The position numbers and the translations under genes are program-made. A stretch of 62,958 nt of DNA, taken from NCBI GenBank assembly GCA_016218365.1, contig JACREF010000033.1, positions 1 to 62,958 on the forward strand, written 5' to 3'. Of the stretch, positions 31,246-39,109 are shown in pieces. Position 1 is the stretch's first letter, and every line of letters starts with the position of its first letter. The DNA is from Gammaproteobacteria bacterium (GTDB lineage: Bacteria > Pseudomonadota > Gammaproteobacteria > SZUA-140). Below the pieces are notes generated by a model. That model was not told where the DNA came from. It saw only the letters and a program-made list of their open reading frames with translations, and searched no databases.

Positions 31246-31959
31246 TCAATTCAGATTGACACCCAGGCGCTGCGCCACTTCCTCGTAGGCCTCGACGACA
31301 CCGCCCAGATCCTGGCGGAAACGATCCTTGTCGAGCTTCTTGCGCGTCTGGGCATCCCATAACCGGCAGCCATCGGCGGTGAACTCATCACCGAGCACGA
31401 TCCTGCCGTGGTAACGGCCAAACTCCAGCTTGTAGTCGACCAGCAGGATGCCGATGTCGGCAAACAGCTTCTTCAGCACGTCGTTGACGCGGAACGTCAG
31501 CTCTTTCATCTGCTCGACCTCGGCGTCAGTCGCCCAGCCGAAGGAGCGGATGTGATATTCATTGATCATCGGATCGTGCAGCGCATCGTTCTTCAGAAAC
31601 AATTCAAAAGTCGGCGGGCTCAGGTCCAGCCCTTCGGTGACACCGAGACGGCGACAGATACTGCCGGCGGCGATGTTGCGCACCACACATTCGACCGGGA
31701 TCATGTCCAGCTTCTTGACCAGCGACTCGGTGTCCGAGATCAGCTGTTCCATATGGGTCGGGATGCCGGCAGCCGCCAGCTTCTCCATGATGAAGGCATT
31801 GGTCTTGTTGTTGATCATGCCCTTGCGGTCGAGCTTGGCCAGCTTGCCGCCATCGAAGGCCGAGGTGTCATTGCGATACACCATCACCAGCTTGTCGGCA
31901 TCGTCGGTCGTATACACCGATTTGGCCTTGCCCTTGTACAGCTCTGCAATCTTCTTCAT
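31246..31959 (-). CDS. purC: Phosphoribosylaminoimidazole-succinocarboxamide synthase
   Basis: SAICAR synthetase, joining CAIR and aspartate with ATP. From the ATG at 31959 it is 237 residues, the E. coli length. It starts [16 protein letters not shown] and has [12 protein letters not shown], the LVDYKLEFG metal/ATP segment and [18 protein letters not shown] provides the ribosome site. It is followed 46 bp later by purL. Confidence 0.97.
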   Translation of the reverse strand: MKKIAELYKGKAKSVYTTDDADKLVMVYRNDTSAFDGGKLAKLDRKGMINNKTNAFIMEKLAAAGIPTHMEQLISDTESLVKKLDMIPVECVVRNIAAGSICRRLGVTEGLDLSPPTFELFLKNDALHDPMINEYHIRSFGWATDAEVEQMKELTFRVNDVLKKLFADIGILLVDYKLEFGRYHGRIVLGDEFTADGCRLWDAQTRKKLDKDRFRQDLGGVVEAYEEVAQRLGVNLN

Positions 31960-31992
31960 CACGCAACCCTCATCAAAGTAGATCAAACCCGT

Positions 31993-32751
31993 TCAACTGA
32001 TATGGCGCCACGCCAGGCCCTGCTGCTGGTCGGCGATGGCGATCCACTGTGGCTGGCAACCCAGCGCCGTGCCCAGCGCGCGCTGCGCATGCAGCGGCGT
32101 GTTGTTCTCCTCGCTCAGATGCGCCGCCACCACATGCTGCAGCACGCTGCAATCGATGCGTCCCAGCAGCTGTGCGGCCTGGGCATTGCTCAGGTGGCCG
32201 TGTTCACCGCCGACCCTTTTTTTAAGCGGCGGCGGATAGCTGCCCTGCTGCAACATCTGTTCATCGTGATTGCATTCCAGCAGCAATGCATCACAGCGGC
32301 TCAGCGTGGCCTCGATATGGCGGGTGCTGCTGCCAACATCGGTCAGCATGCCAAGCCGGCGCGCGCCGTCACTGAACACAAACTGGCTGGGCTCGCGCGC
32401 ATCGTGCGGCACCGGAAACGGCTCGATCCACAACTCATCAATCGCAAACGGCTGATGGCAGCTAAAATGCTGCAGCCGCGGCATATCCGGTTCACAGTGC
32501 GCCGCCGTGCCCGGCGTCATCCACACCGCGGCATTGCAATGGCGCGCCAGCGTCGCGACCCCGCGCACATGGTCACTGTGCTCATGGGTGACGAGGATCG
32601 CCGTCAGCTCCTCGATCGTCCGCCCCAGCCGCGCCAGCCGGGCCTTGACCTGCGCCAGCGAAAAGCCGCTATCGACCAGGATACAGGTGCGGCCATGCTC
32701 GACCAGCGTCCCGTTGCCCTTGCTGCCGCTACCCAGCGAGGCGAAGCGCAT
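31993..32751 (-). CDS. MBL-fold metallohydrolase (YycJ/WalJ-like)
   Basis: The 252 residues begin MRFASLGSGSKGNGTLV, the YycJ-type signature. The metal-binding THEHSDH is at 55-61, with later VPHDARE, LTDVGSS and LLLECNHDE. YycJ relatives are exonuclease- or phosphodiesterase-like, with cell-wall or DNA-repair links in Firmicutes; the role here is unknown. It is placed between the bamC-like gene and purC, as in Pseudomonas-type genomes, with 5- and 33-bp gaps. Confidence 0.85.
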   Translation of the reverse strand: MRFASLGSGSKGNGTLVEHGRTCILVDSGFSLAQVKARLARLGRTIEELTAILVTHEHSDHVRGVATLARHCNAAVWMTPGTAAHCEPDMPRLQHFSCHQPFAIDELWIEPFPVPHDAREPSQFVFSDGARRLGMLTDVGSSTRHIEATLSRCDALLLECNHDEQMLQQGSYPPPLKKRVGGEHGHLSNAQAAQLLGRIDCSVLQHVVAAHLSEENNTPLHAQRALGTALGCQPQWIAIADQQQGLAWRHIS

Positions 32752-32756
32752 CCCCG

Positions 32757-32990
32757 CTACTGTCCGACAACCAGCGGCGGCTGCTCACTGGCCGGCACCA
32801 CTGCACCCGCGGCGGCCGGCGGGATCTGCAGCGCCGTGCTGCGATCCGGTGCCTGCAGGTCCGGCGGCACCGCCAGCGGCGGATGCAAGCGCGCATCCAG
32901 ATAACGCAGGTCGGGCTGTTCGGCGCAGCCGCTCAGCAGCACAGCGGCCAGCGCCAGGCCGCTAGCGACAAACTTATAATACGCCGGCAT
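32757..32990 (-). CDS. bamC: Short BamC-like lipoprotein
   Basis: From the ATG at 32990 it is 77 residues: signal sequence, lipobox LLSGC (Cys about 21) and a Pro-rich unstructured tail with [16 protein letters not shown]. This matches only the N-terminal BamD-binding stretch of BamC. The two helix-grip domains that make up most of BamC (about 340 residues in E. coli) are absent. Its position after dapA supports the identity. The start lies inside the dapA 3' end (17-bp overlap) after GAGG. It is either a reduced BamC or a remnant; the frame is intact. Confidence 0.6.
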   Translation of the reverse strand: MPAYYKFVASGLALAAVLLSGCAEQPDLRYLDARLHPPLAVPPDLQAPDRSTALQIPPAAAGAVVPASEQPPLVVGQ

Positions 32991-33849
32991 GTCGTAGCGC
33001 CTCGCGTATCGTTTCATGATGCTGGGCGCTGAGCGGGGTCAGCGGCAGCCGGATGCCGGGCGGGATCAGCCCCATCTCGAACAGCGCCCATTTGACCGGG
33101 ATCGGGTTCGACTCGACGAACAAACGGCGGTGCAGCAGCATCAGCCGCTCATTGATCGGTTCGGCCACGGCGCGCTGGCCGGCCAGTGCCGCATCGCACA
33201 TCTGCCGCATCGCCCGCGGCGCGACATTGTTGGTCACCGAGATGACGCCCTTGCCACCCATCAGCATGAACTCCATGCCGGTCTCGTCATCACCGCTATA
33301 TAAATCGATGCGATCACCACACAGCTCCAGCAGCTCGCGGGCGCGCGCCAGGTTGCCGGTGGCCTCTTTGAGGCCGACGATGTTCGGGATGTCGGCCAGT
33401 CGCGCCACGGTGGCCGGCTGCATATCGACCGCGGTGCGGCCGGGGACATTATATAGAATCTGCGGGATCGCCACGGCCTCGGCCACGGCGCGGTGGTGCA
33501 GGTACAGGCCTTCCTGGGTCGGCTTGTTGTAATACGGGGTCACCAGCAGGCAGGCGTCGGCACCGCCCTTGGCCGCACAGCGGGTCAGGTCGATGGCCTC
33601 CTGGGTCGAGTTGGCCCCGGTGCCGGCGATCACCGGGATGCGGCCGCGCACCATCCGCACCGTTTCGCGGATCACCGCGCAATGCTCGCGCTCGTCCAGC
33701 GTCGCCGACTCACCGGTGGTGCCGACCGCGACGATGGCGTTGGTGCCGTTTTCGAGATGGAACTCGACCAGCCGTTCCAGCCCCTGGTAATCCAGCGCCC
33801 CATCCGGGTGCATCGGGGTGACCAGCGCCACCATACTCCCATGAAACAT
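32974..33849 (-). CDS. dapA: 4-hydroxy-tetrahydrodipicolinate synthase
   Basis: Condenses pyruvate with aspartate semialdehyde in the diaminopimelate/lysine pathway. The 291 residues form a TIM barrel with Schiff-base Lys161 (VGLKEATG), Tyr133 (LYNVPGR) and Thr44-Thr45 (VGTTGES), all at E. coli numbering. First gene of a leftward dapA-bamC-MBL-purC-purL-glucosaminidase unit with short gaps. Confidence 0.98.
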   Translation of the reverse strand: MFHGSMVALVTPMHPDGALDYQGLERLVEFHLENGTNAIVAVGTTGESATLDEREHCAVIRETVRMVRGRIPVIAGTGANSTQEAIDLTRCAAKGGADACLLVTPYYNKPTQEGLYLHHRAVAEAVAIPQILYNVPGRTAVDMQPATVARLADIPNIVGLKEATGNLARARELLELCGDRIDLYSGDDETGMEFMLMGGKGVISVTNNVAPRAMRQMCDAALAGQRAVAEPINERLMLLHRRLFVESNPIPVKWALFEMGLIPPGIRLPLTPLSAQHHETIREALRHAGVL

Positions 33850-33918
33850 CGCTTTGACTGTCCCTCACGGCTGCTTATCGCAGCGGCCCGGACCCAGCCC
33901 GGCCGCCCCCAGAATGAG

Positions 33919-33972
33919 CGGTATCATATCATTATCCGGTTTATTGCCATACCGCAGCGGGGCGGGGGTAGG
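33919..33972 (+). repeat. Island-flanking direct repeat, left copy
   Basis: This stretch matches 35727-35780 in the same orientation with few substitutions. The core CATTATCC(A/G)GTTTATTGCC continues into ATACCGC and a TAGG end. Together the copies bracket about 1.8 kb holding vapBC, the hicBA remnant and a MITE. It lies in the 411-bp gap upstream of dapA (33850-34260). Confidence 0.75.
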
Positions 33973-34260
33973 GCGGTCTCAGACGGTCCCAGCCGGCAAT
34001 TCGCTAAACCCGGCCCGGCAGATTGTTCTGCATCCTGCTCCGTTATGCCTGCGCATCACCCTAAACAACGTGACCATCCAATTGCGCAGTTTCTAGATTG
34101 GAATAAACGCCCCAAGGCTGGCAGAAAACCAGTTGTTATGCGTTACCTTGCCTGCAGTGGGAAGGTTGGTACCAGGCACGCTTAAGCTCATCGTGGTGCG
34201 CCTCGATAATTTGCTCTATCCATTTGAGCTGACTCGCCATAAAACCAGGATAGTGAAAAA
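33973..34260. other. Intergenic stretch without recognisable gene
   Basis: Between the left flanking repeat and vapC. I see no conserved coding frame, tRNA or strong hairpin. Base composition falls toward AT near 34200-34260, as in the vapBC genes beside it. Confidence 0.5.
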
Positions 34261-34635
34261 TTATTTTTTCGGAAAATACCTGACACCATCCAGCAGCTTG
34301 AAGTCTGCATCCTGCGTCCACAGCATCGCATCATATTTCTTTGCTGTGGCATAGATAATACTATCGGCCAGCGGCAATCTGTATTCTACGCCATAATATC
34401 CAGCATCCAGTGCGATGCCACTGTCCAGGGCAACCACCTTTCCCTGTTCCATGTGCGCGATGGCTTCCAGGGCAATATCCTCGTCGCATTGCCTGAGCAG
34501 GCTCTTGAATACTTCTGTAAGCACGATCGACGGAACAATCAGTTCCTCGGATTTCTCTATCGCCTTGGCAAAAGCGCCAGCATTGCCATCACCGGCAAAA
34601 TAGCACAGCCACGCGGATGAATCGACGACATTCAT
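34261..34635 (-). CDS. vapC: PIN-domain toxin (VapC-type)
   Basis: Likely Mg-dependent ribonuclease toxin. The 124 residues show the PIN acidic set: Asp5 (VVDSSAW), Glu41 (VLTEVFK), Asp90 (LPLADSIIYA) and Asp108 (WTQDADF). The start overlaps the upstream antitoxin stop by 4 bp (ATGA), the usual coupling in VapBC operons. Composition is more AT-rich than the surroundings, which suggests acquisition. The target RNA is unknown. Confidence 0.9.
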   Translation of the reverse strand: MNVVDSSAWLCYFAGDGNAGAFAKAIEKSEELIVPSIVLTEVFKSLLRQCDEDIALEAIAHMEQGKVVALDSGIALDAGYYGVEYRLPLADSIIYATAKKYDAMLWTQDADFKLLDGVRYFPKK

Positions 34636-34838
34636 ACACGGTCTTTTTCCCGACGCACATCCGTATCAATGCCCTTCAGGAAACCCCGCAGCTTCTTGAT
34701 GTGCCGTAACGGAATCAGCTCTATCCTGTTACGATAGGTCAGCACCTGGATCTTCTGGCCGGAAACAATCCCCATGGACTCCCTCACATCCTTCGGGATG
34801 ACCACCTGATACTTTGGCGAAACCGTGACTGCCTTCAT
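34632..34838 (-). CDS. vapB: AbrB/MazE-family antitoxin (VapB-type)
   Basis: The 68 residues have an N-terminal swapped-hairpin AbrB DNA-binding domain (MKAVTVSPKYQVVIPKDVRES, then GQKIQVL) and a C-terminal charged tail expected to wrap the toxin. An AGGAG site precedes the ATG. It probably autoregulates with VapC through the palindrome just upstream. Confidence 0.88.
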   Translation of the reverse strand: MKAVTVSPKYQVVIPKDVRESMGIVSGQKIQVLTYRNRIELIPLRHIKKLRGFLKGIDTDVRREKDRV

Positions 34839-34847
34839 GGACCACTC

Positions 34848-34857
34848 CTATCGATAG
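34848..34857. promoter_or_regulatory. Putative vapBC operator palindrome
   Basis: CTATCGATAG is a perfect 10-bp palindrome that overlaps the vapB ribosome site and lies just after the predicted transcription start. This suits autorepression by the VapB AbrB domain. Inferred, not demonstrated. Confidence 0.4.
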
Positions 34858-34869
34858 ACTTATCGTATA

Positions 34870-34898
34870 ACGGTATCCACATCGATCGGATTTGTCAA
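34870..34898 (-). promoter_or_regulatory. Possible vapBC promoter
   Basis: A perfect TTGACA (34893-34898, minus strand) lies 17 bp from TACCGT (34870-34875), a weak -10. Confidence 0.4.
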
Positions 34899-35042
34899 CG
34901 ACAAAGAGAATGCAGAAGGAAATCGCGGCCGTTTTCATGCTTGTTCAATACAACAACCGGCGACTGATCACATCAGCATGCAATTAGCCTGTTGGGCAAG
35001 GCAGCAAGGGACATACACGAAAGAAGGGAAGAGCTTCCGGGG

Positions 35043-35427
35043 TTACTCCTTCTTCAGGAAGCTCTGAATAATTCCATCCTGGAATTCTCAGAGCACGGAA
35101 TGTGGAAAACGTCGTTTCCCCATTCCTTCATTTTCAATGACCATAGGTCATTGAAAATGAAGGCACGTCCATGTGCCGCAGGAACCTTTGAATTAATCGG
35201 AGGTTCCTTCAAAAACACCTCTGTCTCGATGTCGGCCTGCCTAAGGATAGCCCGTAGCGTCCCTTCCGGCACAGGTCGCCGGAATAGTTGGGGATTGCGG
35301 TATAGCAGTTGGTATGCGGGTTACGCCAGATCTCATGACTACCGGCCACCTGACGGTCGAATTCAAAGCCCAACTGCTTTAGCCGCTTGACGATCTCACG
35401 GTAACGAAAACCCGCCAGCCTTCCCAT
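35043..35427 (-). pseudogene. hicA: hicA toxin pseudogene, frameshifted and split by a MITE
   Basis: HicA family mRNA-interferase toxin with double-stranded RNA-binding fold. The first 50 or so codons read MGRLAGFRYREIVKRL, then FDRQVAGSHEIWRNP with the catalytic His, and TAIPNYSGDL. The frame then slips (near 35270), and the family continuation PEGTLRAILRQADIETEVFL is found in the neighbouring frame. Element B (35057-35207) interrupts the last codons. Deleting it with one target copy joins TTTTTGAA to GAAGGAGTAA and yields an ending FLKKE-stop. The gene directly follows hicB. Confidence 0.85.
35057..35207 (-). mobile_element. MITE-like five-hairpin element, copy B
   Basis: A 151-bp relative of 13299-13447 in opposite orientation, with termini GGAAGCTCT and GGTTCC and flanked by TTCA on both sides (35053-35056, 35208-35211). 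The central hairpin has an 18-bp perfect stem (35125-35142 with 35146-35163, loop ATA). Its sequence differs almost wholly from the same stem of copy A, while the end hairpin nearest hicA's stop is nearly identical. It is inserted in the hicA 3' end. No protein is encoded. Confidence 0.88.
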
Positions 35428-35657
35428 CTAGCCGCTCACCACCAGCGGGTAGTCAAAGGATTGCCCGGTTTCCTTGAGTTTGGGTTGTTCATGGCGCTCG
35501 GCCTGGGCCTCCAGCAGCTTCCTGGCCACGTCGCGGGCGATTTCCAAGGTCTCGGTTACGGTGCGCCCCTAGGCTACCAGCCTCGGAATATCATCGATGT
35601 TGCCAGGTAGACGCCTTCCGGCAGGTGCTCAATGTGTAGATTGACAATCTGTTCCAT
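35428..35657 (-). pseudogene. hicB: hicB antitoxin pseudogene (frameshift plus nonsense)
   Basis: HicB-like antitoxin of the short type. It starts MEQIVNLHIEHLPEGVYLATS. A missing base after that codon breaks the frame (near 35597). In the adjacent frame it resumes DDIPRLVA, then a TAG where the family has a Gln codon (VAQGRTV), then GRTVTETLEIARDVARKLL and FDYPLVVSG before the stop. The stop abuts the hicA ATG. A GGAGG site precedes the start. Two independent lesions make a sequencing error unlikely to explain the whole decay. Confidence 0.85.
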
Positions 35658-35726
35658 ACCTTAAGCCTCCGCATGTATGACCTTGTTCCAGCACCACGCC
35701 TGATATTTGATGATCATGTCTTATGG

Positions 35727-35780
35727 CCGTTATCATAACATTATCCAGTTTATTGCCATACCGCGGCGAGGCTGGAGTAG
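35727..35780 (+). repeat. Island-flanking direct repeat, right copy
   Basis: Same-orientation partner of 33919-33972. It starts about 70 bp upstream of the hicB remnant. The remaining sequence to the transporter gene (35781-35936) holds no recognisable gene. Confidence 0.75.
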
Positions 35781-35936
35781 GATGATGGTGGGCGGCTTGA
35801 CCGCGTAGCGACCTGAGTAAGACCCGGCCAGCCTACAGAGAATGAAGGGTGGAGAAAAACAGGACTCCGGGTGTCACATACTCATCGGCAAGCTGATACG
35901 CAATCCCGCCCTATCAGCAACCATTTGGAGATCAAA

Positions 35937-36965
35937 ATGCTGGCGCAGGACACGTTTAAGTTCTATCTGTCACTCGCCTTGCTGCTGGCGGCGGCATGGC
36001 TGCTGCATGGCTTCATCCCGGCCTTGCTGTGGGCGGTGGTCATCGTCATCGCCACCTGGCCGTTGCGCCAGCGGCTGGCGGACCGTAGCGGGTTCGGTGC
36101 CACCGCGCTGGCGACGGTGATGACGGCGCTGGTGACCGCGGTATTCTTCGTGCCGATCATCTACGCGCTGGTCAATGTCGCGGCCGAGGCCGGCAATGTT
36201 GCGCACTGGATCACCGCCGTGCAACAGACCGGCATCGCGGTGCCAAGCTGGTTAGCAAACATCCCGCTGCTCGGCAGCCCGGCGACCAACTGGTGGCAGC
36301 AGAATCTGGCTGATCCTGCCGCATTGGCCACGCTGCTCGGCCAAACCGACAGTGCGACGCTGACAGAGTATGCGCGGGCGTTCGGCGGCGAGATCGCGCA
36401 TCGCCTGATCATGCTGATCTTCACATTGCTGACGATCTTTTTTCTGTATCAGCACGGCGAGCAGCTGGCGCACAAGACACTGGCGCTGCTGGTCAGGCTG
36501 ACCGGCGACAGCGGCCGCCGTTATGGCCTGCAGGCGGCGGTGGCGATCCGCGCCACGGTCAGCGGCCTGGTACTGGTCGGACTCGCCGAGGGTCTGCTGA
36601 TCGGCATCGCCTATGCGATGGCGGGCGCACCGCATCCGGCAATCCTCGGACTGCTGACCGGGGTGCTGGCGATGATCCCGTTTGCAGCGCCCATCATTCT
36701 TGTCATCGTGGCCGGCATGTTGTCCATCAACAGCGGCATGATTGCGGCAGTCGCGGTGTTCGCCTTCGGCATGGGGGTGATGTTTGTCGGCGACCACTTC
36801 GTGCGGCCAAAGATCATTGGTGACGCGGTCAAACTGCCGTTCCTGTGGGTGCTGCTTGGCATCCTCGGCGGCGTCGAGGTGTTCGGCCTGATCGGCCTGT
36901 TCGTCGGCCCGGCGCTGATGGCGCTGGTGATGACGATGTGGCGGGATATGACGGACGCCTCGTAG
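35937..36965 (+). CDS. AI-2E family transporter
   Basis: The 342 residues are an integral membrane protein with about eight helices. The typical central amphipathic segment (about 120-200) is followed by GLAEGLLIGIAYAMAG, LGLLTGVLAMIPFAAP and VGDHFVRPKIIGD, which is the PF01594 signature. Members include the E. coli TqsA AI-2 exporter and Na/H antiporter-like proteins; the substrate here is unknown. The ATG at 35937 is chosen for its GGAGATCAAA ribosome site; a longer frame adds 22 polar residues. Confidence 0.9.
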   Translation: MLAQDTFKFYLSLALLLAAAWLLHGFIPALLWAVVIVIATWPLRQRLADRSGFGATALATVMTALVTAVFFVPIIYALVNVAAEAGNVAHWITAVQQTGIAVPSWLANIPLLGSPATNWWQQNLADPAALATLLGQTDSATLTEYARAFGGEIAHRLIMLIFTLLTIFFLYQHGEQLAHKTLALLVRLTGDSGRRYGLQAAVAIRATVSGLVLVGLAEGLLIGIAYAMAGAPHPAILGLLTGVLAMIPFAAPIILVIVAGMLSINSGMIAAVAVFAFGMGVMFVGDHFVRPKIIGDAVKLPFLWVLLGILGGVEVFGLIGLFVGPALMALVMTMWRDMTDAS

Positions 36966-37178
36966 CGACACTGACAACCCATCGGCCTGATTTCCGAGTG
37001 CCACAGTCGGGATCATCCGCCGCCCCCTGCTCAGCGCTGTCGCCGCCGCCATCACTACCCGCTGCTAACAATCTTTTACTCTGCCTGGTAATTTCAATAC
37101 TATGAGCGGAAATCAACCTTGCAGGCATCACCGGTCCATCGCACGCCTGCAGGCCTATTGAACATACTTGGAGTACGC

Positions 37179-38429
37179 ATGAAGCAGAATCGAATCCTGG
37201 CCTTCGTCATGGCCGGTGGGGCGGGCAACCGGCTGCAGCCCCTGACCGCCGACCGCTGCAAACCCGCGGTGCCGTTTGGCTCGCGCTACCGCATCATCGA
37301 CTTCGTGCTGAGCAATCTGATCAACTCCGGCATCTACACCAACTACCTGCTGGTGCAATACAAATCCCAGTCGCTGATTGAACATATCCGCAAGGCCTGG
37401 GCCATCTCACCGCTGCTGCCCAGCCAGTTCGTCGCCGTGGTGCCGCCGCAGGGTGAACACTGGTTCAACGGCACCGCCGATGCGGTGTGGCAAAACCTGG
37501 CCTTGCTCGAAAAGCATCGGCCCGACATGGTGGCGGTGTTTGGCGCCGATCACGTCTACCGCATGGACATCAGTCAGATGGTGGATTTTCACCGCGAGCA
37601 TCAGGCCCATGCCAGCATCTCGGCCTTACCGGTCCCGCTGGCCCAGGCCTCGGCGTTTGGCATCATCGATGCCGACAAGGACGGACGCATCCGCGCCTTC
37701 CAGGAAAAGCCGGCCAACCCGGCACCGATGCCCGGCCAGCCCAGCCATGCCTACGCCTCTATGGGCAATTACCTGTTCAACACCGATGTGCTGATCGAGG
37801 CCTTGCGTGACGCGCATGCCCGCGGCGAGACTGATTTTGGCCATCATATCCTGCCGCGGCTGCGCCAGACCCACCGCGTCTATGCCTACAACTTCGCCGA
37901 CAACAAGGTCCCCGGTGTCCGCAGCTATGAAGAGCCGGCCTACTGGCGCGATGTCGGCACCGTCGATGCCTATTATGATGCGAACCGCAACGTGCTGGGC
38001 GCCGAGCCGCGCTTCGATGTCTTCAATCCGCAATGGCCGATCTATTCCAGCAACTATCAGGGTCCGGTGGCGCGCATCCTCGGCGGCGAGATCGTCAACA
38101 GCCTGCTCGGGGCAGGCACCCTGGTTCACGAAGGCGCGCGCATCCACAACACCATCCTGCGCCGCGAGGCGGTGGTGGAGCCGGGCGCAGTGGTCGAGGA
38201 TTGCATCATCATGGATTACGTGCGCATCAGCCGCGGCGCCCATCTGCGCCGGGCGATCATCGATCGGCACAACATCATTGCCGCCGGTGAGCGCATCGGT
38301 CTCGACCACGCCGCCGACCAGACCCGCTACAAGGTCACGCCCGGCGGTGTGGTCGTGGTGCCACGCGGCCCCACCGACTACTACGCGCGCAACACCCGCG
38401 GCGCAGGCGGATCAGGGTACGCAGAGTAG
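37179..38429 (+). CDS. glgC: Glucose-1-phosphate adenylyltransferase
   Basis: Makes ADP-glucose for glycogen synthesis. From the ATG at 37179 it is 416 residues: nucleotidyltransferase domain with GGAGNRLQPLTADRCKPAVPFG, then FGADHVYRMD, FQEKPANP and YWRDVGT, and a C-terminal left-handed beta-helix domain (about 300-416) for allostery. A TTGGAGTACGC ribosome site precedes the start. No other glycogen gene is in the window. Confidence 0.96.
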   Translation: MKQNRILAFVMAGGAGNRLQPLTADRCKPAVPFGSRYRIIDFVLSNLINSGIYTNYLLVQYKSQSLIEHIRKAWAISPLLPSQFVAVVPPQGEHWFNGTADAVWQNLALLEKHRPDMVAVFGADHVYRMDISQMVDFHREHQAHASISALPVPLAQASAFGIIDADKDGRIRAFQEKPANPAPMPGQPSHAYASMGNYLFNTDVLIEALRDAHARGETDFGHHILPRLRQTHRVYAYNFADNKVPGVRSYEEPAYWRDVGTVDAYYDANRNVLGAEPRFDVFNPQWPIYSSNYQGPVARILGGEIVNSLLGAGTLVHEGARIHNTILRREAVVEPGAVVEDCIIMDYVRISRGAHLRRAIIDRHNIIAAGERIGLDHAADQTRYKVTPGGVVVVPRGPTDYYARNTRGAGGSGYAE

Positions 38430-38486
38430 TCCGCGGCACCAGCGCTGTCAGACGCTCGCCTTGCACTATCTATCCCTGCAGACCCG

Positions 38487-38858
38487 TCATTGCATTGAAT
38501 GCAGGCCGAACATATTGCCTTCCGTGTCCAATGCCAGCGAGATGAAGCCGTATTCACCAATTGACATCTTCTCGCGGTAGACACGCCCGCCAGATGCCGT
38601 GACGCGGCCCTGCTCCAGCGCGCAGTCTGTGCAACTGAAGTACACCAGCGTGCTGTTGCCACCCGACGGGACGCCCTCCATTTTGACCAGCGCACCCGAG
38701 GCGCCGCCACCGTCCATCGCCATCGGAAAACTCCACATCTCCATCCCCGGGCTGCCCAGCCTCTCCAGCTTCAACTGTAAGACGGCTTCGTAAAACGTCT
38801 TCGCACGGTCAATGTCCTGCACATAGATTTCGAACCAGATGACGGGATTGTTAGCCAT
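38487..38858 (-). CDS. VOC-family protein (glyoxalase-like)
   Basis: The 123 residues form a single vicinal-oxygen-chelate unit: VIWFEIYVQDIDRAKTFYEAVL opens the first beta-alpha-beta module and GFISLALDTEGNMFGLHSM closes the second. It resembles the PhnB/lactoylglutathione-lyase-related group with an EIYV start. Metal ligands and substrate are not assignable. It converges on glgC. The 251 bp beyond its start (38859-39109) contain no recognisable gene. Confidence 0.8.
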   Translation of the reverse strand: MANNPVIWFEIYVQDIDRAKTFYEAVLQLKLERLGSPGMEMWSFPMAMDGGGASGALVKMEGVPSGGNSTLVYFSCTDCALEQGRVTASGGRVYREKMSIGEYGFISLALDTEGNMFGLHSMQ

Positions 38859-39109
38859 GATGCTTCTCCTTTGAGGACCGCTTGCTATTGTGAGACTGTT
38901 GCACAGGGCCTGAGCGAACTGGCGCGGGGCCAGGCAACCAAAAAGATCCGTCTCGACCGAGACTGCTGCAGTTTAGTCCTGCTGTTTATGGAACTCAACG
39001 CTGCAACGATGACCACACCCGGGCAAGGCGTATAAAAAAGGCAGCTGGATGAACAGCGTGCTATCAAGCTGTACTCTGCAACAACGTTTGTCTGATAAAT
39101 AATCGCTGC

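Noticed and set aside
33850-35936. Prophage or integrative element with att sites
   Set aside because: There are flanking repeats, but no integrase, tRNA target or phage gene, so it is described only as a small island.
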